Origin: Rhinopithecus roxellana
Taxonomy: Eukaryota; Chordata; Mammalia; Primates; Cercopithecidae
Direction of reading: 5' to 3'
DNA length: 64,000 nt
NCBI RefSeq assembly: GCF_007565055.1
Contig: NC_044557.1
Span: 78,564,595-78,628,594 of the forward strand
Shown here: positions 11,669 through 24,546 of the stretch, piece by piece
Layout of the letters: every line of letters starts with the position of its first letter
How positions within the stretch are numbered: position 1 is the stretch's first letter
The notes under the pieces: generated by a model
The model's database searches: none
The model's input: only the letters and a program-made list of their open reading frames with translations
What the model was told of the DNA's origin: nothing
Position numbers and translations under genes: made by a program

Positions 11669-12417
11669 TTCTTAAGCTATATCTTGAACATCATATATAC
11701 AAGAACCTTGTACATGTTCTTTACAGTACAGAAAAATGACTATCTTTATCATGAGTATAATTCACTATTCATTCTTATGTCAAAATCTACTTTATTTCTT
11801 ACAATTACAAAAATAGACTATTTCAGCTCAAGTATTTTCATTTAAGAAAAGGTGATGTACTTTTTCTAACCAGTTATATAGGAGATATTGCTTATATCTT
11901 CTTCAATTCTGTGGATACCAGACTATAAGAAAACGGTAAAAATCCTCTCTCCATTTACAAATTAGACAATTTTAATTTTGTGTTGCTTTCCCATTTCCAT
12001 TTTTTTGTCTAATAAAGATGTTATTACACGCTTAACGGCACACAGAGTGAGAGTTTTTCATCCAAGCTGCATCAACTCATTTTAAGGTATATATGCCTTT
12101 TAAAAAGTATAGAATATTTAGTGTGTATACCTTTTATTTCTGGGATGGCCTGTAGTTTCAATAAAATTATTCATGTCTTAAAACACATACAGACCTTGTC
12201 CCGTATAGTCACTCATTATATATTCACTAGCCTTCAGTTACATGTATGATGTCCTTATGTAGCAGAAACTAATTACCGGTAGAATTATCTATCCTAAGAA
12301 TTCTAGAACAAAAAGACAAGACAGTTTGAAATATTTTAGTATTTTTGTTGACATCTCTTTATCTCCATTAACATTGCTGATAAATAACAAGTAGAAGAAC
12401 CTTTTTTATTCAGCCTG
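11669..12417. other. Unassigned AT-rich sequence
   Basis: No gene or clear repeat recognised. Confidence 0.6.
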
Positions 12418-12555
12418 TGTTACGAGCTGAATTCTGACTCTCCCAAATGTATATGTTAAAGTCCTAATCCCTAGTACCTCAGAATGTGACAGTATTTAGA
12501 GATAAAAAATTTTAAAAGGTAATTAAGTTAAAATGCAGCCCTTAGGATAGACTCT

Positions 12556-12869
12556 TTTTTTTTTTTTTTTTTTTTTTTTGAGACAGCATTTTGCACTGTT
12601 GCCCAAGCTGAAGTGCAGTGGCAGGATCTCGGCTCACTGCAGCTTTGACCTGGTGGGCTCAAGTGATCCTCCCACCTGAGTCTCCTGAGTAGCTGGTACT
12701 ACAGGTGCAAGAGAGTGCCACCACACCTGGGTAATATTTTTGTATTTTTAGTAAAGTCGGAGTTTCTCCATTTTGCCCCGGTTGGTCTTGAACTCCTGAT
12801 CTCAAGTGATCCACTTGCCTCAGCCTCCCAAAGTGCTGGGATTACAGATGTGAGCCACCATGCCCAGTC
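12556..12869 (-). mobile_element. Alu (old, AluJ/S type), antisense
   Basis: A T-run, then 'gagacagcattttgcactgt' through to 'gagccaccatgccc'. It has many substitutions and a small insertion in the mid-region ('gcaagagagtgcc'), so it is an older Alu. The probable short target duplication is 'agactct' (12549-12555) and 'ggactct' (12874-12880). Confidence 0.93.
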
Positions 12870-12976
12870 AGGTGGACTCTATTCTAATCTGATTAGCGTC
12901 CTTTTAAGGACAGAAGGTTAGAACACAGACACACACAGGCTGGGGGTATGTGAAGACACGAAAGGAAGACAGTCAT

Positions 12977-13320
12977 TGTGTTAATCCGTTTTCATGCTGC
13001 TGATAAAGACATACATGAGACTGAGAAGAAAAATCACTTTAATGGACTCAATAGTTCTACGTGGCTGGGGAAGCCTCACAATCATGATAGAAGGTGAAAG
13101 GCACTTCTTTCATGGCACAGCAAGAGAGAAACAAAAAGCAGAAACCCCTTATAAATCCATCTAATCTCCTGAGACTTATTCACTATCACAAGAACAGTAT
13201 GGGGGAAACTGCCCCCACAATTCGATTATCTTCCACTGAGTACCTCCCACAACACTTGGGAATTATGGGAGTACATTTCAAGATGAGATTTGGATGGAGA
13301 CACAGAGCCAAACCATATTA
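12977..13320 (-). mobile_element. THE1-type solo LTR, antisense
   Basis: 344 bp, from 'tgtgttaatccgttttcatg' to 'aaaccatatta', the reverse of a THE1/MST LTR. Five-bp target duplications 'gtcat' (12972-12976) and 'gccat' (13321-13325) differ at one base. The 75-codon plus-strand frame across it is incidental. Confidence 0.92.
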
Positions 13321-13412
13321 GCCATCGACAAGACAAAGGAAAAGGCCTTAAAAGAAACCAATCCTGATAATACCTTGAACTTAGGCTTCTAGCCTCAAAA
13401 ATTAGGAAAAAA

Positions 13413-13974
13413 TAAAAATATTTTGGCAGGCCTGGGACATTAAGACAGCTAGCATTTATAAGTAGTTTCCTAATATATGTTGTAGAGAACAGTCCATCAA
13501 CACTCAGAACGTGCGTTTTACCTGTCTACTAAATGGTGACCACGGTGAAAAAGAATGCTGACAAAGCTAGAAAAATGGTGCTTTCATTCTATAGGGACTG
13601 CTTACATGAAGTGATCTTTCTGCTTCTGCAACTTGGAATTGACACAATTAACCTTCATATAAAAAATAGTTACATTGACAACAAAATGAATATACAAATA
13701 ACATATCAAATAAGGAAGTGGAGATTATTAGCCACAGTGAGTTCATAGTATCCCTAAACATTTAGAAAGGGTTGAAAAGGTACATGAATACAGAACTACA
13801 TGCCTCACAATTTGTGGATCAGTGGAAAAGAGGAGAGGACATTCTAAATAGAAACAGCCAATAATCAGATATAGAGAAAGGAATGACGTTAAGAAAAAAT
13901 TTGAAAGAAGATCATAAGAATAAATTATATACTACTTAGAGTAGCTTTCAGGAGTTTCAAAACAGCATAATTTT
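13413..13974. other. Unassigned AT-rich sequence
   Basis: No gene recognised. The 71-codon frame at 13533-13748 (+) has no identifiable domain. Confidence 0.55.
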
Positions 13975-14979
13975 TCTTTCTTATGTTTTTCAGATTTTTT
14001 ATTGATACATAATATGTGTACAGGTTTATAGAATGCATGTGGTATTTTAATACATGCAAACAATAGGTAATGATTATATCAGGGTATTTAGAATATCTGT
14101 AACCTGAAAACATTTATCATTTCTTTGTGTTGTGAACATTTCAAATCTTCTCTATCTTCTCTACTAGCTATTTTGAAAAATATAATAGATTGTTAACGAT
14201 GGTTACCCTACTGTGCTATCAATCCCCAGAACATAATCCACCTAACAGTATCTTTATACCTATTAACAAACCTCTTTTCTTCAACCACCTCCTCAACACA
14301 CAACCTTTCCAGCCTCTGATAACTATCATTCTACTTTCTACCTCCACAAGATCAACTTTTTTGGCTTCCACATATGAGTTTGAAAATGTTGTGTTTAACT
14401 TTCTGTTTCTGGCTTATATCACTGAATATTATGTTCTTCAGTTCAATCCGTATTGCTGGAAAAGGCAGGTTTTAATCTATTTTTGATGGCTCAGTAGTAT
14501 TCCATGGCGTATATGTACACCACATTTTTTCTTCATCCATTCATCTGTTGACTATCACTTGGCATTTCATCATTTCATATCGTGGCTAATGTGAATACTG
14601 CCACAATTTCTTTAATATACTGATTTCCTTTCCTTTGGATAAATATGGAAACTGGGATTGATGGGTCTTAAGGTAGTTCTACTTTGAGTTTTTTTCAAAA
14701 AACTCATACATTTAAAACTAATGGCTGTACTACTTTACATTCCTACCAAGTGTATAAAAGTTCCCTTTGCTCCACATCCTCACTAGCATTTCTCAGTTTT
14801 TCTCTTTTTAGTAATAGTCATTCTAATTGGACAAGATGATACCTCATTGCAGTTATGATATATATCTCTCTGACCATTAGTGATATTGAGCATTTTTCCG
14901 TATACCTGTATGCCAGTTGTATGTATGTCTTCTTTTTAGGAATGTCTATTCAAAAAACATTACCCACTTTTTCATGGAA

Positions 14980-14981
14980 TT

Positions 14982-15016
<35 letters not shown>

Positions 15017-15031
15017 TTATTTATTTATTTA
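14980..15031. repeat. (TTTA)n tetranucleotide repeat
   Basis: About twelve TTTA units with one interruption, lying inside the ORF2 region of the old L1. It explains the run of repeated residues in the overlapping frame. Confidence 0.95.
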
Positions 15032-16137
15032 TGCTCTGAGTTGTTTGAGTTACGTGTATATTCAGGATATTCATTCCTTGTGGTATGAAAAGTTCTCACA
15101 TATTTTTTTCTCATTCAACAGATTGTCTCCCCATTCTGTTGGTTTTTTCACTGCTGTACCGAAACTTTTTAACTTGATATAGTTCTAATTGTATATTTCT
15201 TGCTTCTGTTGCCTGTGCTTTTGAGCCTTTAGCTATGAAATCATTACGTTGACAAATGTCATGAAGCATTTCCCAAATGTTTACCTCTATTTGTTTTATA
15301 GTTTCAGGTCTTGAATTTAAGCCTTTAATTCATTTTTATAAATGGTGAAAGATAGGGGTGCAGTTTCATTATTTTGCTTATGGATATCCAGTTTTCCTAG
15401 CCCCGTTAATTGAAGATAATGTCTTTCCCCATTGTGTGCTATTGGAGCCTTTGTGTGTGATTAGTTGGCTGTATATAAGTGGATTTACTTCTTGATTCTC
15501 TATTCTGTTCCATTGGTCTGTGTGTCTATTTTTATACTAATACTTTGCTGTTTTGATTACTGTAGCGCTGTAATATATTTTGAAGTCAGGTAGTGCTATG
15601 GCCCCCAGCTGTGTTCTTTTTCCTCAGGATTGCTACAGAATCTTTTATTTCATACAAATTTTATAATTTTTATTATATTTCTGTGAAAAATGGTATTGGC
15701 ATTTTGATAGGGATTGCATTGAATTTATAAATTGCTTTGCATCATATACTCATTCTACCAATATGAATTCATCTAATACATGAGTATGGGATATCCTTCT
15801 ATTTGTTTGTCCTCTTTAATTTCTTTCATCAATGTTTTGTAATTTTCCTTGTAGACATCTTTCACCTCCCTAGTTACATTTATTCCTGGGTATTGTATTT
15901 ATTTTGTAGCTATTGTAAGTGTGATTTCCTTTCTGATTTCATTTTCAGCTAGTTCACTATCAGTGTAGACAAATGCTACTAATGCTTAGTATCCTGCAAT
16001 TTTACTGAATTAATTTGTCTGTTGTAATAGTTTCCTTGAGTAGAGTTTTTAGCTTTTTCTAGACAATAAGATCATGTCTGCAAAGAAGGACAATTTGACT
16101 TCCCCTTTTCCAGCCTGGATGTCTTTAATTCTTTATC

Positions 16138-16416
16138 TTACCTGATTGCTCTGGGTAGGACTTTCGGTACTATGTTGAATAGGAGTGGTGAAAGTAGGTA
16201 TTCTTGTCTTCTTCCAGTTCTTAGAGGAAAGGCTTTCAAATGATCCCTATTCAGTATGATGTTAGCTGTGAGTTTGCAATATATGGCCTTTATTATGTTG
16301 AGGTATGTCCCTTCTATGCCTAATTTACTAAGAGATTTTATCATGAAAGGGCATTGAATTTTATCAAATGATTTTTCTGACTCTATTGGGATAAATAATT
16401 GGTTTGTGTTCTTCAT
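16138..16416 (-). pseudogene. L1 ORF2 reverse-transcriptase remnant
   Basis: A 92-codon open piece of the old L1's ORF2. It includes 'SEKSFDKIQCPFMIKSL' and 'LLSPLLFNIVPKVL', which correspond to the reverse-transcriptase palm region before the FADD motif. The conserved 'GCPLSPLLF' signature is altered ('EYLLSPLLF'). It is flanked on both sides by frame breaks and is only a relic. Confidence 0.88.
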
Positions 16417-18558
16417 TCTGTTGATGTGTTATTTCACATTTATTGATATGTTTATGGTGAAGCATCTCTGCATCCCTGGGATAAATCCCACTTGATCTTG
16501 GTGTATTTTTTTAATGTGCCACCAAATTCTGACTTTTAATATTTCACTGAGGATTTTTGCATCTGGGATATAGGCCTGCAGTTTTCTTTTTGTTGTGTCC
16601 TTGTCTGTGTTTGGTATTAAGGTAATGCTGGCCTCACATAATGAATTAGGAAAAGTTCTCTCCTTTTCAAATTTTTAGAATAGTTTGAGAATTGCTATTA
16701 GTTTTTTTCTGTTTTTAATAAGTTTGGTGGAATTCAAGAGTAAAGCCCTGCAGTCCTGGGCATTTGTTTGTCGGAAATTTTTAAAAAATCAGTCAATGTT
16801 GTTATTTGTTATTGGTCATTTTGGGTTTTCTGTTTCTTCTTGGTTCAGTCTTAAAAGGTTGTAGGTTTGCAAAAAATTGTATATTTCCTCCAGATTTTAT
16901 AATTTGTTAGCATATAGTTCTTCATAATAGTCTATGATTATCCTTTTCATTTCTGTGGTATCAGTTGTACCTTCTTGTTTCAGATTTTTTTTTTAAATTT
17001 GAGTGTCCTCTTTTATTTTTGGTTAGTCTAGCTATGAGTTTATTGATTTTGCTCATTTTCTCAAAAAAAACTTCGTTATGTTGATTCTTTGTTTTTGACT
17101 CTATTTCATTTCTTCTGCTCTGATACTTATTCTTTCTTTCTTTCTACAGATGTTCAATTTGTTTTGTTCTTATTTCCAAGTTCCTTGGGATATGTCTTGA
17201 TGTTGTTTACTTAAAATCTTTTTATGTTTTAATGTAGGCATTTATTGATATAAAATTCCCTTTCAGCACTGTTTTTCCTGTATCACACAGGTTTTGGTGT
17301 GTTATGTTTCCATTTTCATTTGTTTCATTATTTTTAAAATTTTCTTCTTAATTTCTTCATTTATCCAATGGTTATTCAAGAGCATGTTGTTTAATTTCCA
17401 TGTATTTATACAGTTCCTAAAGTTCTTCTTGGTACTAATTTCTAGCTTTATTCCATATGGCTTCAGAAAATATTTGGTAAGATTTTCATTTTTAAAAATG
17501 TGTTGGCACTTGCTTTCTGTCCCAACATATATTCCATTCTGGAGAATGTTCCTTGTGCTATTGAAAAGAATGAATATTCTATAGCTGTTAAATAAAATGT
17601 TCTGCAAATGTCTATTAAGTTCATTTGCTCTAAGATGCAGCTTGAATGTAATGTTTCTTTGTTGATTTTCTGCCTAATCTTTCCAGTGCTGAGAATGGAG
17701 TGTTAAAGTTTCTTATTATTACTGTCTTGGAGTCTGTTTCTCTTTTTATATCGAATAATAATTGCTTTCTTTATCTGGATACTCTAGCTTTGGATACATA
17801 TGTATTTATAATTATTATATTATCTTTCTTAATTTATTTCTTTATCGTTATATAATGAACTTCTTTGTCTCTCTTAACTGTTATTTACTTAAAGTACATT
17901 TTATATGATGATGTAAGTATACTTAACTCCTTTTTACGTTTGGTTTCCATTTGGATGGAATATCTTTTTCCATCCTTCATTTCTAATCTATATGTTTCCT
18001 AAGAGTTAAATGAGTTTTACGTAGGCAGCATGTAGTTGAATCTTTTTTATCTATTAAATCAGTCTTTATCTTTTAAAAGCATGATTTAATCCATTCACAC
18101 TTAAGGTTAATGTTGATAGCTGAGGACATATTCCTGTAATTTTGCTAATTGCTTTCTGTTTGCTTTGTATATCCTTTCTTCTTTGCTTTCTTATTGTTTA
18201 TAGTGGTAACATCTGAGTTATTTCTCTTTCTGATTTTTCTGTGTGCTCTACCAGTGAATTTTATACTTTTATTTGATTTCATGATGGTGGATGTCATCAT
18301 CCAGCTTCCAGATATAGGACTGCTTTAAGCATGTTTTACGGGATTGGCCTACTGGTGATGAATTCCCTCAGGTTTTGCTTGTCTGGAAAAGGTGTTATTT
18401 CCTTGTTTTTGAAGAGTAGCTTTCCTGGATGTATTATTCTTGACTAGTAATTTTTTTTGTTTGTTTCTAACAGAGTTTTGAATAATGATCTCATTCTCTC
18501 CTAGCCTGGAAGGTTTCTGCCAGGAAATCCTGAGAAATGCACTTTTAGTCTGATGGGC

Positions 18559-18911
18559 TGTACTAATCTGTTCTCATGCTGCTCATAAAGACATACTCGA
18601 GACTGGGTAATTTATAAAGAAAAAGAAGGTTAATTGACTCTCATTCCACATGGCTGGGGATGCCTCACAATCATGACAGAAGGTGAAGGAGGGGCAAAGG
18701 CACATCTTACATGGTGACAGGCAAGAGAGGTTGTGCAGGAGAACTTCTATCAGAGCTCATGAGACTTATTCACTACCCTGAGAATTGTATGGGGGAAAAT
18801 CCTGCCCCAATGATTCAATGACCTGCCATCAGGTCCCTCCTGTAACACATGGGAATTACGGGAGGACAATTCGAGATGATATTTGAGTGAGGACACAGCC
18901 AAATCATATCA
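18559..18911 (-). mobile_element. THE1-type solo LTR inside L1 ORF1, antisense
   Basis: 353 bp from 'tgtactaatctgttctcatg' to 'caaatcatatca'. L1 ORF1-like sequence resumes on each side ('cttttagtctgatggg' before, 'tgttcccttatatgtgactt' after), so the LTR landed in an existing L1. The flanking pentamers (TGGGC and TGAGT) agree only partly. Confidence 0.92.
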
Positions 18912-19509
18912 TGAGTGTTCCCTTATATGTGACTTAATGATTTTTCTCTTGCTGTTATTAGCGTTCTCTTAGTCTTTGGCTTTTGACAGTTTGACTATTA
19001 TGTGCCTTGGAGAAGTTTTTTGGGTTAAATATATTTGAAATTGAGATTCCTGTATCTTGATGTCTCTATTTTTTGAGACATTTGGCAAATTTTCAGATAT
19101 TATTTTATTAAATAGATTATGCCTTTGTGCATTACTTCTCCTTCTGCAAAACAGAAAGTTAAAATATTTGCTGACTTCATGGTGGTATGTCCCATGGACT
19201 TTATTTAATCCTTTTATTCTCTTCTTCTTTTGTAGACTGGATTATTTCAAAAGGCCCAACTTTAAATTCAGAAATTGTCTCTTCTGCTTGATCCAGTCTA
19301 CTGCTGAAGCTCTCGATTTTATTTTTTATTTCACTTATTGACTTATTCAGATCCAGAATTTCTGTTTGGTTCTTTTTAATGATATTTAACATTTTGTTAA
19401 ATTTCTCATTCAGATCATTAATTGTTTTTCCGATTTCTTCATACTGTTTATGTTCTCTTGTATCTCACTGAGCTTATTTAATATCATTGTTTTCAACTAC
19501 CTTTTAGGC

Positions 19510-21627
19510 AGTTTTTAATTTTTTTATTGGAATTTACTGATGAAGAATTATTTTGTTCCTTTGGAAGTGTCATGTTTCCTTATTTATATATATATTTTTA
19601 TAATATTTGTTGTGCCCTTACCTTGATTTCTGTGCATCTGGTGTAACAGTCACTTCTTTCAATTTTTATGGATTGGCTTTTGTAGGGAAAGTTTTTTTCC
19701 CTATAAAGGCATCTATAGTGTAAATTGGATGGCATGTTTTTGCTTTGATTCTGGGTAACTGCCGTAGTGTGTTCTTTATATGATTTGTTCAGCTATAATC
19801 AGCATCAGTGGTGTTTTGTGTTCCTCAGTGTCTAAGGATAAGGATGCTATTGCTAGCAGAGGCTGTGGTTAGGCTTTGCTGGGTATGAGGACACAAAGTG
19901 GTTTTGTTCTTAGGCCCTAGTCACAGAGGTGGTGGAGCCTACCTTTAGTCACTTGGTGGTATACAGTGGCACCAGTGTTAGAAAGTCTAGGCAGACTGAT
20001 TCTTGGGCTTCCAGGCAGCTTGTGCTCAGGTGCTGGCTGTGGCATTGATGGACTAAATGAGCAGGTGGGTCCTAAGGACCCTAGGCAGTATGTGTGGGGT
20101 CAGTGATGACATTAAGGGTCCTGGGTCAGTCTCCAGGTATTCAGGTGGCACATGCAAGTGGGTGGCACTGTCAGTCTTGTTAGCAGGCTGGGTAGAACCT
20201 CAGGCCCCAAGGGGAAGTGAATGGGTGCCATTGGTAGTAGGTGGCATGGGGAATTCCCAGACCTTTCCAGATGACATGTGCAGGCACTGGTAGGGATGAC
20301 ACCAGTTTTGGTGAGCCTGTCTTCAGGCCCCTAATTATACATGTGATATGGGCTGTGCTGAGTAACATTTTGATTCACAGACCTCTGGTCTATGTTCACA
20401 GATACCAGCAAACTGGGCAGGCCCATACTCAGATCCCTGGAAGGCAAGTAAAAATACAAGTTGCAGCAACTGGGATGAACATACCTCTAGATCCCTGGAG
20501 TAGGGTGGCCCGTGATGGGACAGGCCTTTTCTCAGGATCCCTGAATGTATACACAGCAGAGACTATGGTGGGTGGGGCAGATCTACCCCCAGGTCCCCAG
20601 ATGGCTTGAAAAGGCAGGCAGGGCTTGTTGTCCAGCCTCCTGATGATGTTCCCATATGTCAGTGGTGGCAAGCAGTGAAGACTGACCTGTAGCTCCCTGA
20701 ACAATGTGCCCAGGAATTGGCAAGTCTGTCCTTAGGCTCCTGATGTTTTGTGCAGTCAATGTGTACAGGGATGACAGGTTAGGCCGGTCTGTCTTCAGGC
20801 CCCTGGAATGTGTTTGTGGCCACCAGCAGCAGCAGGTGGAGCAAGTTGATCTCCAGGCCCCTGGACAATGCACATGAGCATTGGCAGGGGTATCCCAAGG
20901 AGAAGTAGCCTGTCCTAAGTTTTTCTGACAGTGTTCATGAGCACCAGCTGTTACAGTAAAAGCAGGCTGTTTCCCAGATTCTCTGGAAGTACAGGAAGGT
21001 GCACAGTGTTCCTGCTGCTGGGGGCCAGGGGATGGGGTTGTTGTCAGTGACAGTGGCTTCAAGCAGGTGGCTTTCAGGTCTGAAGAGCATGTACTTTGGC
21101 CATCTTTGTCCTGGGGCAGCTTTCCCCATGCACTGCACTGACCATTCTCCAAGGTATAGGACACTGCATGCACTAGAGTGCTCAGGACCTGGTTGTACCA
21201 TTGGGTCCAGCTGGTGTTATCTTGTGCAAATGTGGGAGGGTGTGAGCTGGGATCCTTGGATCTGGAGATGCAGAGACTCTTAGGCCCCATGGCAATCTGG
21301 TGGGGGCTGGGCTTTCCTAATGGCACTGTTCCGTAACTGCTTGGTTTTCAGGAGGTGGGTAGGATACAGCACAAACTTCCTGTCTGGAACCATGCCATCA
21401 CATGGGCCCCAGTCAGCTATCTATACTAGACTCAGGGTCCATGATGACCAAGGAGTTCTTCTATTGTTAGGATTGTAGGAGTACATGGTTGGCATCTGGA
21501 CAGCTGAGAATCCTTCACTTACCTCCCCACTATCCATCTGCACTGTGGAGTTCCTCCTGGATGCCAGCTAACTGTATCTAGAACAATTGCTTTGTTTCCT
21601 CTCCTTCTGGGCTTCAAAGATTCTGTC

Positions 21628-21666
<39 letters not shown>

Positions 21667-21785
21667 ATTTCCAGTGTTCTCTCTTAGAGTCTCTATTTAA
21701 TATATAATTATCTACTGCTATTCTGGTCTTTTTTTGTGTGGAGGAGGTGAGTGCTGGTTGCTTCTAGTAAGTATATCTTGAAGCC
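19510..21785 (-). promoter_or_regulatory. 5' UTR of the old L1, internally repetitive
   Basis: This is a GC-richer block upstream of the degraded ORF1. It consists of many diverged copies of a unit of roughly 60-80 bp with phrases like 'caggcccctgga' and 'gtgcaggcactggcagg'. L1 5' UTRs carry the internal promoter, so this region was probably regulatory in the source element. A pure T-run lies at about 21629-21663. A 247-codon minus-strand frame (20583-21326) crosses it without any recognisable domain. Confidence 0.7.
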
Positions 21786-23204
21786 CACCTATTTATATTT
21801 TTAACTGACTAATCTCCCAGAGGAATACTGTATTTGAGGCAATTCAAAATACTGGCTGTTAGAGAACATAATCTGAACTCCATCTTTGCCCTTGTTTATT
21901 TTCTCCACATCTCCAAAGTTACCAGTTGTTAAGGTTCAGCTCCTATTCTAAATATTGCCACTATATTTTATGTTGATATGATCACTCTTTGAGAGAGATA
22001 AAAATGAAACAAATATCAAGTTCATTTCTGAAACTTAATTACTTTGGTAAGAAAGCAAAAAGTAAATGAATTATGTAGTGAGTGCAGAATGTTTCAATAT
22101 TAAAAATATTTTTTCTTTTAAGTGGGTGAACGAAAAATAATTTGACCTATGCTTCTAGAATATCAATTTAGAGCAAGTAGGCCAGGAAAATTGTTCCTAC
22201 TTCTGATTGAATCCTGGACCTAGTGTTATGACTTCAAGCCATAGTTAACTAATGGATTTTTTTGGAATATACTTGTTTTAATTCAGATTCTTCGAGTAGC
22301 AAGTAACAGAAAACAATAAAATCTCGAGTAGTATGATAAATAGTCTTTATCATATTGCCTAGGTATGAAATAGGCTCTACCATCTTGGTTTATGTAAGTA
22401 CACTCTATGATGTTTACACAATGACAAAATCACCCAACAATGCTTTTATTGGAAAGTATCCCTCTCATTAAATGATGCATGACTATATTTCTACATTTAA
22501 AAATCATATTCATGTTTTTTCTTTCCTTGATGTATTGTCATTGTAGATTCCACATGACAGCTCAATTTTAAAGGCTGTTGTACTCCCATAAGCCTCATTA
22601 TCAACCCAAATATCTGGGTGAATTATCTATTGAATGACTTAACGTTACCTTATTTCTCTGAATGGAGGCAATTATTGTAATTTATAAGCTTTGTGCATAA
22701 ATATAAAAAATTTATAAAAACTCAATCTTCCTTGGGGGAAAATAACTTTTCCTTTTAAGAAAATTTTGCCAGTTAATGACTTTTTGAGAGCACTTTGTGT
22801 TAATAAAGTCACTCATAAGATACTCATTAAGCAAGCATCACTGCCAGAAAGCAGGATATCTGCCAGATAGGCCCAAAGAGCTCCATTAAAAACAATTATA
22901 GAACTAGTAAATCAATCAATGAACAAACAAATATATTAGATTTAATTAAAACCTAAACAGAAATAATGCATATTAAACACAAGAGGAAAATTATTTTATA
23001 ATGTTCCAAGAGTTTATACAAAATATATGTAAAACACAAAGCTGCAAAGAAAATCATAAATATTGAAAGTTAGAGTTCTCATAAATCCTATTTTCTAACT
23101 ATAGTTTAAGAATTATAAATGAACTGATAATACTTGTTTATTTCTGAGTGTTTAGTATGCATAAGCATCTAAACCAAGAACTTTAGAGATGTCTATCTAT
23201 CTTT
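21786..23204. other. Unassigned AT-rich sequence
   Basis: No gene or confidently named repeat. A short stretch near 22280 ('gagtagcaagtaacagaaaa') resembles a common interspersed repeat but is too short to classify. Confidence 0.55.
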
Positions 23205-23860
23205 TTATTTTTTGTTGCTTTTCTTATGGAAAATTTTAAACTTATTTTATATTAGAGAAAATAGTATAAATTATCTGTAAGTGCTCATCAGCTTATGGCA
23301 AATCTATCCCACCAAAGACATCCCCAAATGTCTTCACTATCTTGGAGTAAATTACAGATGTTATGTTATTTGCTGCGTAAATGTTCAAATAAGTATATAT
23401 CTAAATAAAAATCTTTTCATAAACATAGTGACAATATTATGCTTTTAAAATCAACTATAATCTTTTAATAAGATGTAATATGGAATATGATTATTAATTA
23501 TATTATCAAGTATCAAGTGGTAGATGCCCATAAACCTCTCATGCTTCCTTCTAACTTTGAATCAAGATCCAAATTACATGATATATATCTTGAGCCTCTT
23601 TTAATCTATAATTCTTCTATTTTCGTTTTAAATATTTTTGGTTTTCTTTTAATTCTTGAAATTTATTTGTTGAAGAAATCAGCTCATTTTCCTATAGAAA
23701 GTCACATAATCTGGAATCAGTTTATTGTATTCATTTTCTTTTAAAAAGTTATTTTCCCTTGTATTACTTATATTTGGAAAGTATCTTCAAAATCATATTT
23801 ACTGCTTGCAAGAATAATTCATAGATGGTGATGTGTATGTTTATCCAAAGCCATACAGTG
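23205..23860 (-). repeat. Ancient LINE-1 3'-end-like repeat (L1M/L1ME type)
   Basis: Phrases in order are 'tatggaaaattttaaactta', 'agagaaaatagtataaatta', 'taagtatatatctaaataaa', 'tgaatcaagatccaaattac', 'gagcctcttttaatctataa', 'gaaatttatttgttgaagaa' and 'caagaataattcatagatgg'. I recognise this order from very old L1-associated 3' regions. The copy is highly diverged and its orientation is probable only. Confidence 0.55.
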
Positions 23861-24218
23861 TTTGTAAGTATCTTTGAAAGGATAGAAGACATTGACAATA
23901 CTTGCCTAGATGCATTGATCAAAAGGATTACAAATTGAGGATTTATTAATTCAATTTTTATTCTTTTTATTTTATTCTTTGGAATAATATAATGAGAAAC
24001 TGTCTTTGGTTATTTGATTAATGAAGCAATCATTAATCAAGGCAATCAATTTTATTATAGAACTATAATCCGATTATATTAGACATACAATTTTAAAATG
24101 ATTAGATTTATTTTTATCAAATTATTAAATAGAAAAATATAGGTAAACAATGATTTGATGAAGTAAAATATCTTAAAGATACCAAGAAAGATATTAGTCT
24201 TAAAATATTCATTTAATT
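23861..24218. other. Unassigned AT-rich sequence
   Basis: Nothing recognised. Confidence 0.6.
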
Positions 24219-24231
24219 TGCCAGGGTAATT

Positions 24232-24233
<2 letters not shown>

Positions 24234-24265
<32 letters not shown>

Positions 24266-24546
24266 AGATAGAGTCTAGCTCTGTTGCCCGGGCTGGACTG
24301 CAGTGGCCAGATCTCAGCTCACTGCAAGCTCCACCTCCCGGGTTTACGCCATTCTCCTGCCTCAGCCTCCCGAGTAGCTGGGACTATAGGCGCCAGCCAC
24401 CTCGCCTGGCTAGCTTTTTGTATTTTTTAGTAGAGACGGGGTTTCACCGTGTTAGCCAGGATGGTCTCGAACTCCTGACCTCGTGATCCGCCCGTCTCGG
24501 CCTCCCAAAGTGCTGGGATTACAGGCTTGAGCCACCGCGCCCGGCC
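24234..24546 (-). mobile_element. Young AluY with cercopithecid-type variants, antisense
   Basis: A complete Alu with a long T-run (A-tail). Perfect target duplications 'tgccagggtaatttc' occur at 24219-24233 and 24547-24561. Variants include 'cacctcgcctggctagctt' in the linker region and 'caggcttgagccaccgcgc' at the 5' end (human AluY normally has 'ggcgtgagcc'). I associate both with Old World monkey AluY lineages. A perfect 15-bp duplication and low divergence make this a recent insertion. Confidence 0.96.

Larger units (their letters stand above)
12418..13412 (+). mobile_element. MLT1-like MaLR LTR split by an Alu and a THE1 LTR
   Basis: Three pieces of one old plus-strand LTR. They are 12418-12555 ('tgttacgagctgaattctga', 'ctcagaatgtgacagtattt'), 12870-12976 ('gattagcgtccttttaagga', 'cacacacaggctggg') and 13321-13412 ('aaaccaatcctgataatacc', 'ggcttctagcctc'). 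Together they follow the MLT1-class order through to near the polyadenylation region. The nesting shows the MLT1-like copy is older than both insertions. Confidence 0.75.
13975..21785 (-). mobile_element. Old near-full-length L1 (L1MA/L1PB type)
   Basis: A minus-strand LINE-1 in which the window reads 3' UTR to 5' UTR from left to right. It holds the 3' UTR (13975-14460, with 'tttattgatacataatatgt' and 'aacatttatcatttctttgt'), ORF2 (about 14460-18110), ORF1 (about 18180-19510, interrupted by a THE1 LTR) and a long GC-richer 5' UTR (about 19510-21785). Stops and frameshifts are frequent throughout. The exact 5' end is uncertain and I saw no clean target duplication. It is not capable of activity. 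Confidence 0.9.

Noticed and set aside
14980..15031. Regular TTTA array considered as a CRISPR-like or satellite array
   Set aside because: A simple tetranucleotide microsatellite with no spacers.
21629..21663. Long T-run as a possible tail of an antisense retrocopy
   Set aside because: Sequence on both sides looks like the same L1 5' UTR and no target duplication is visible. It is most simply an expanded homopolymer.
22250..22350. Short repeat-like phrase 'gagtagcaagtaacagaaaa'
   Set aside because: Too short and diverged to assign to a repeat family.
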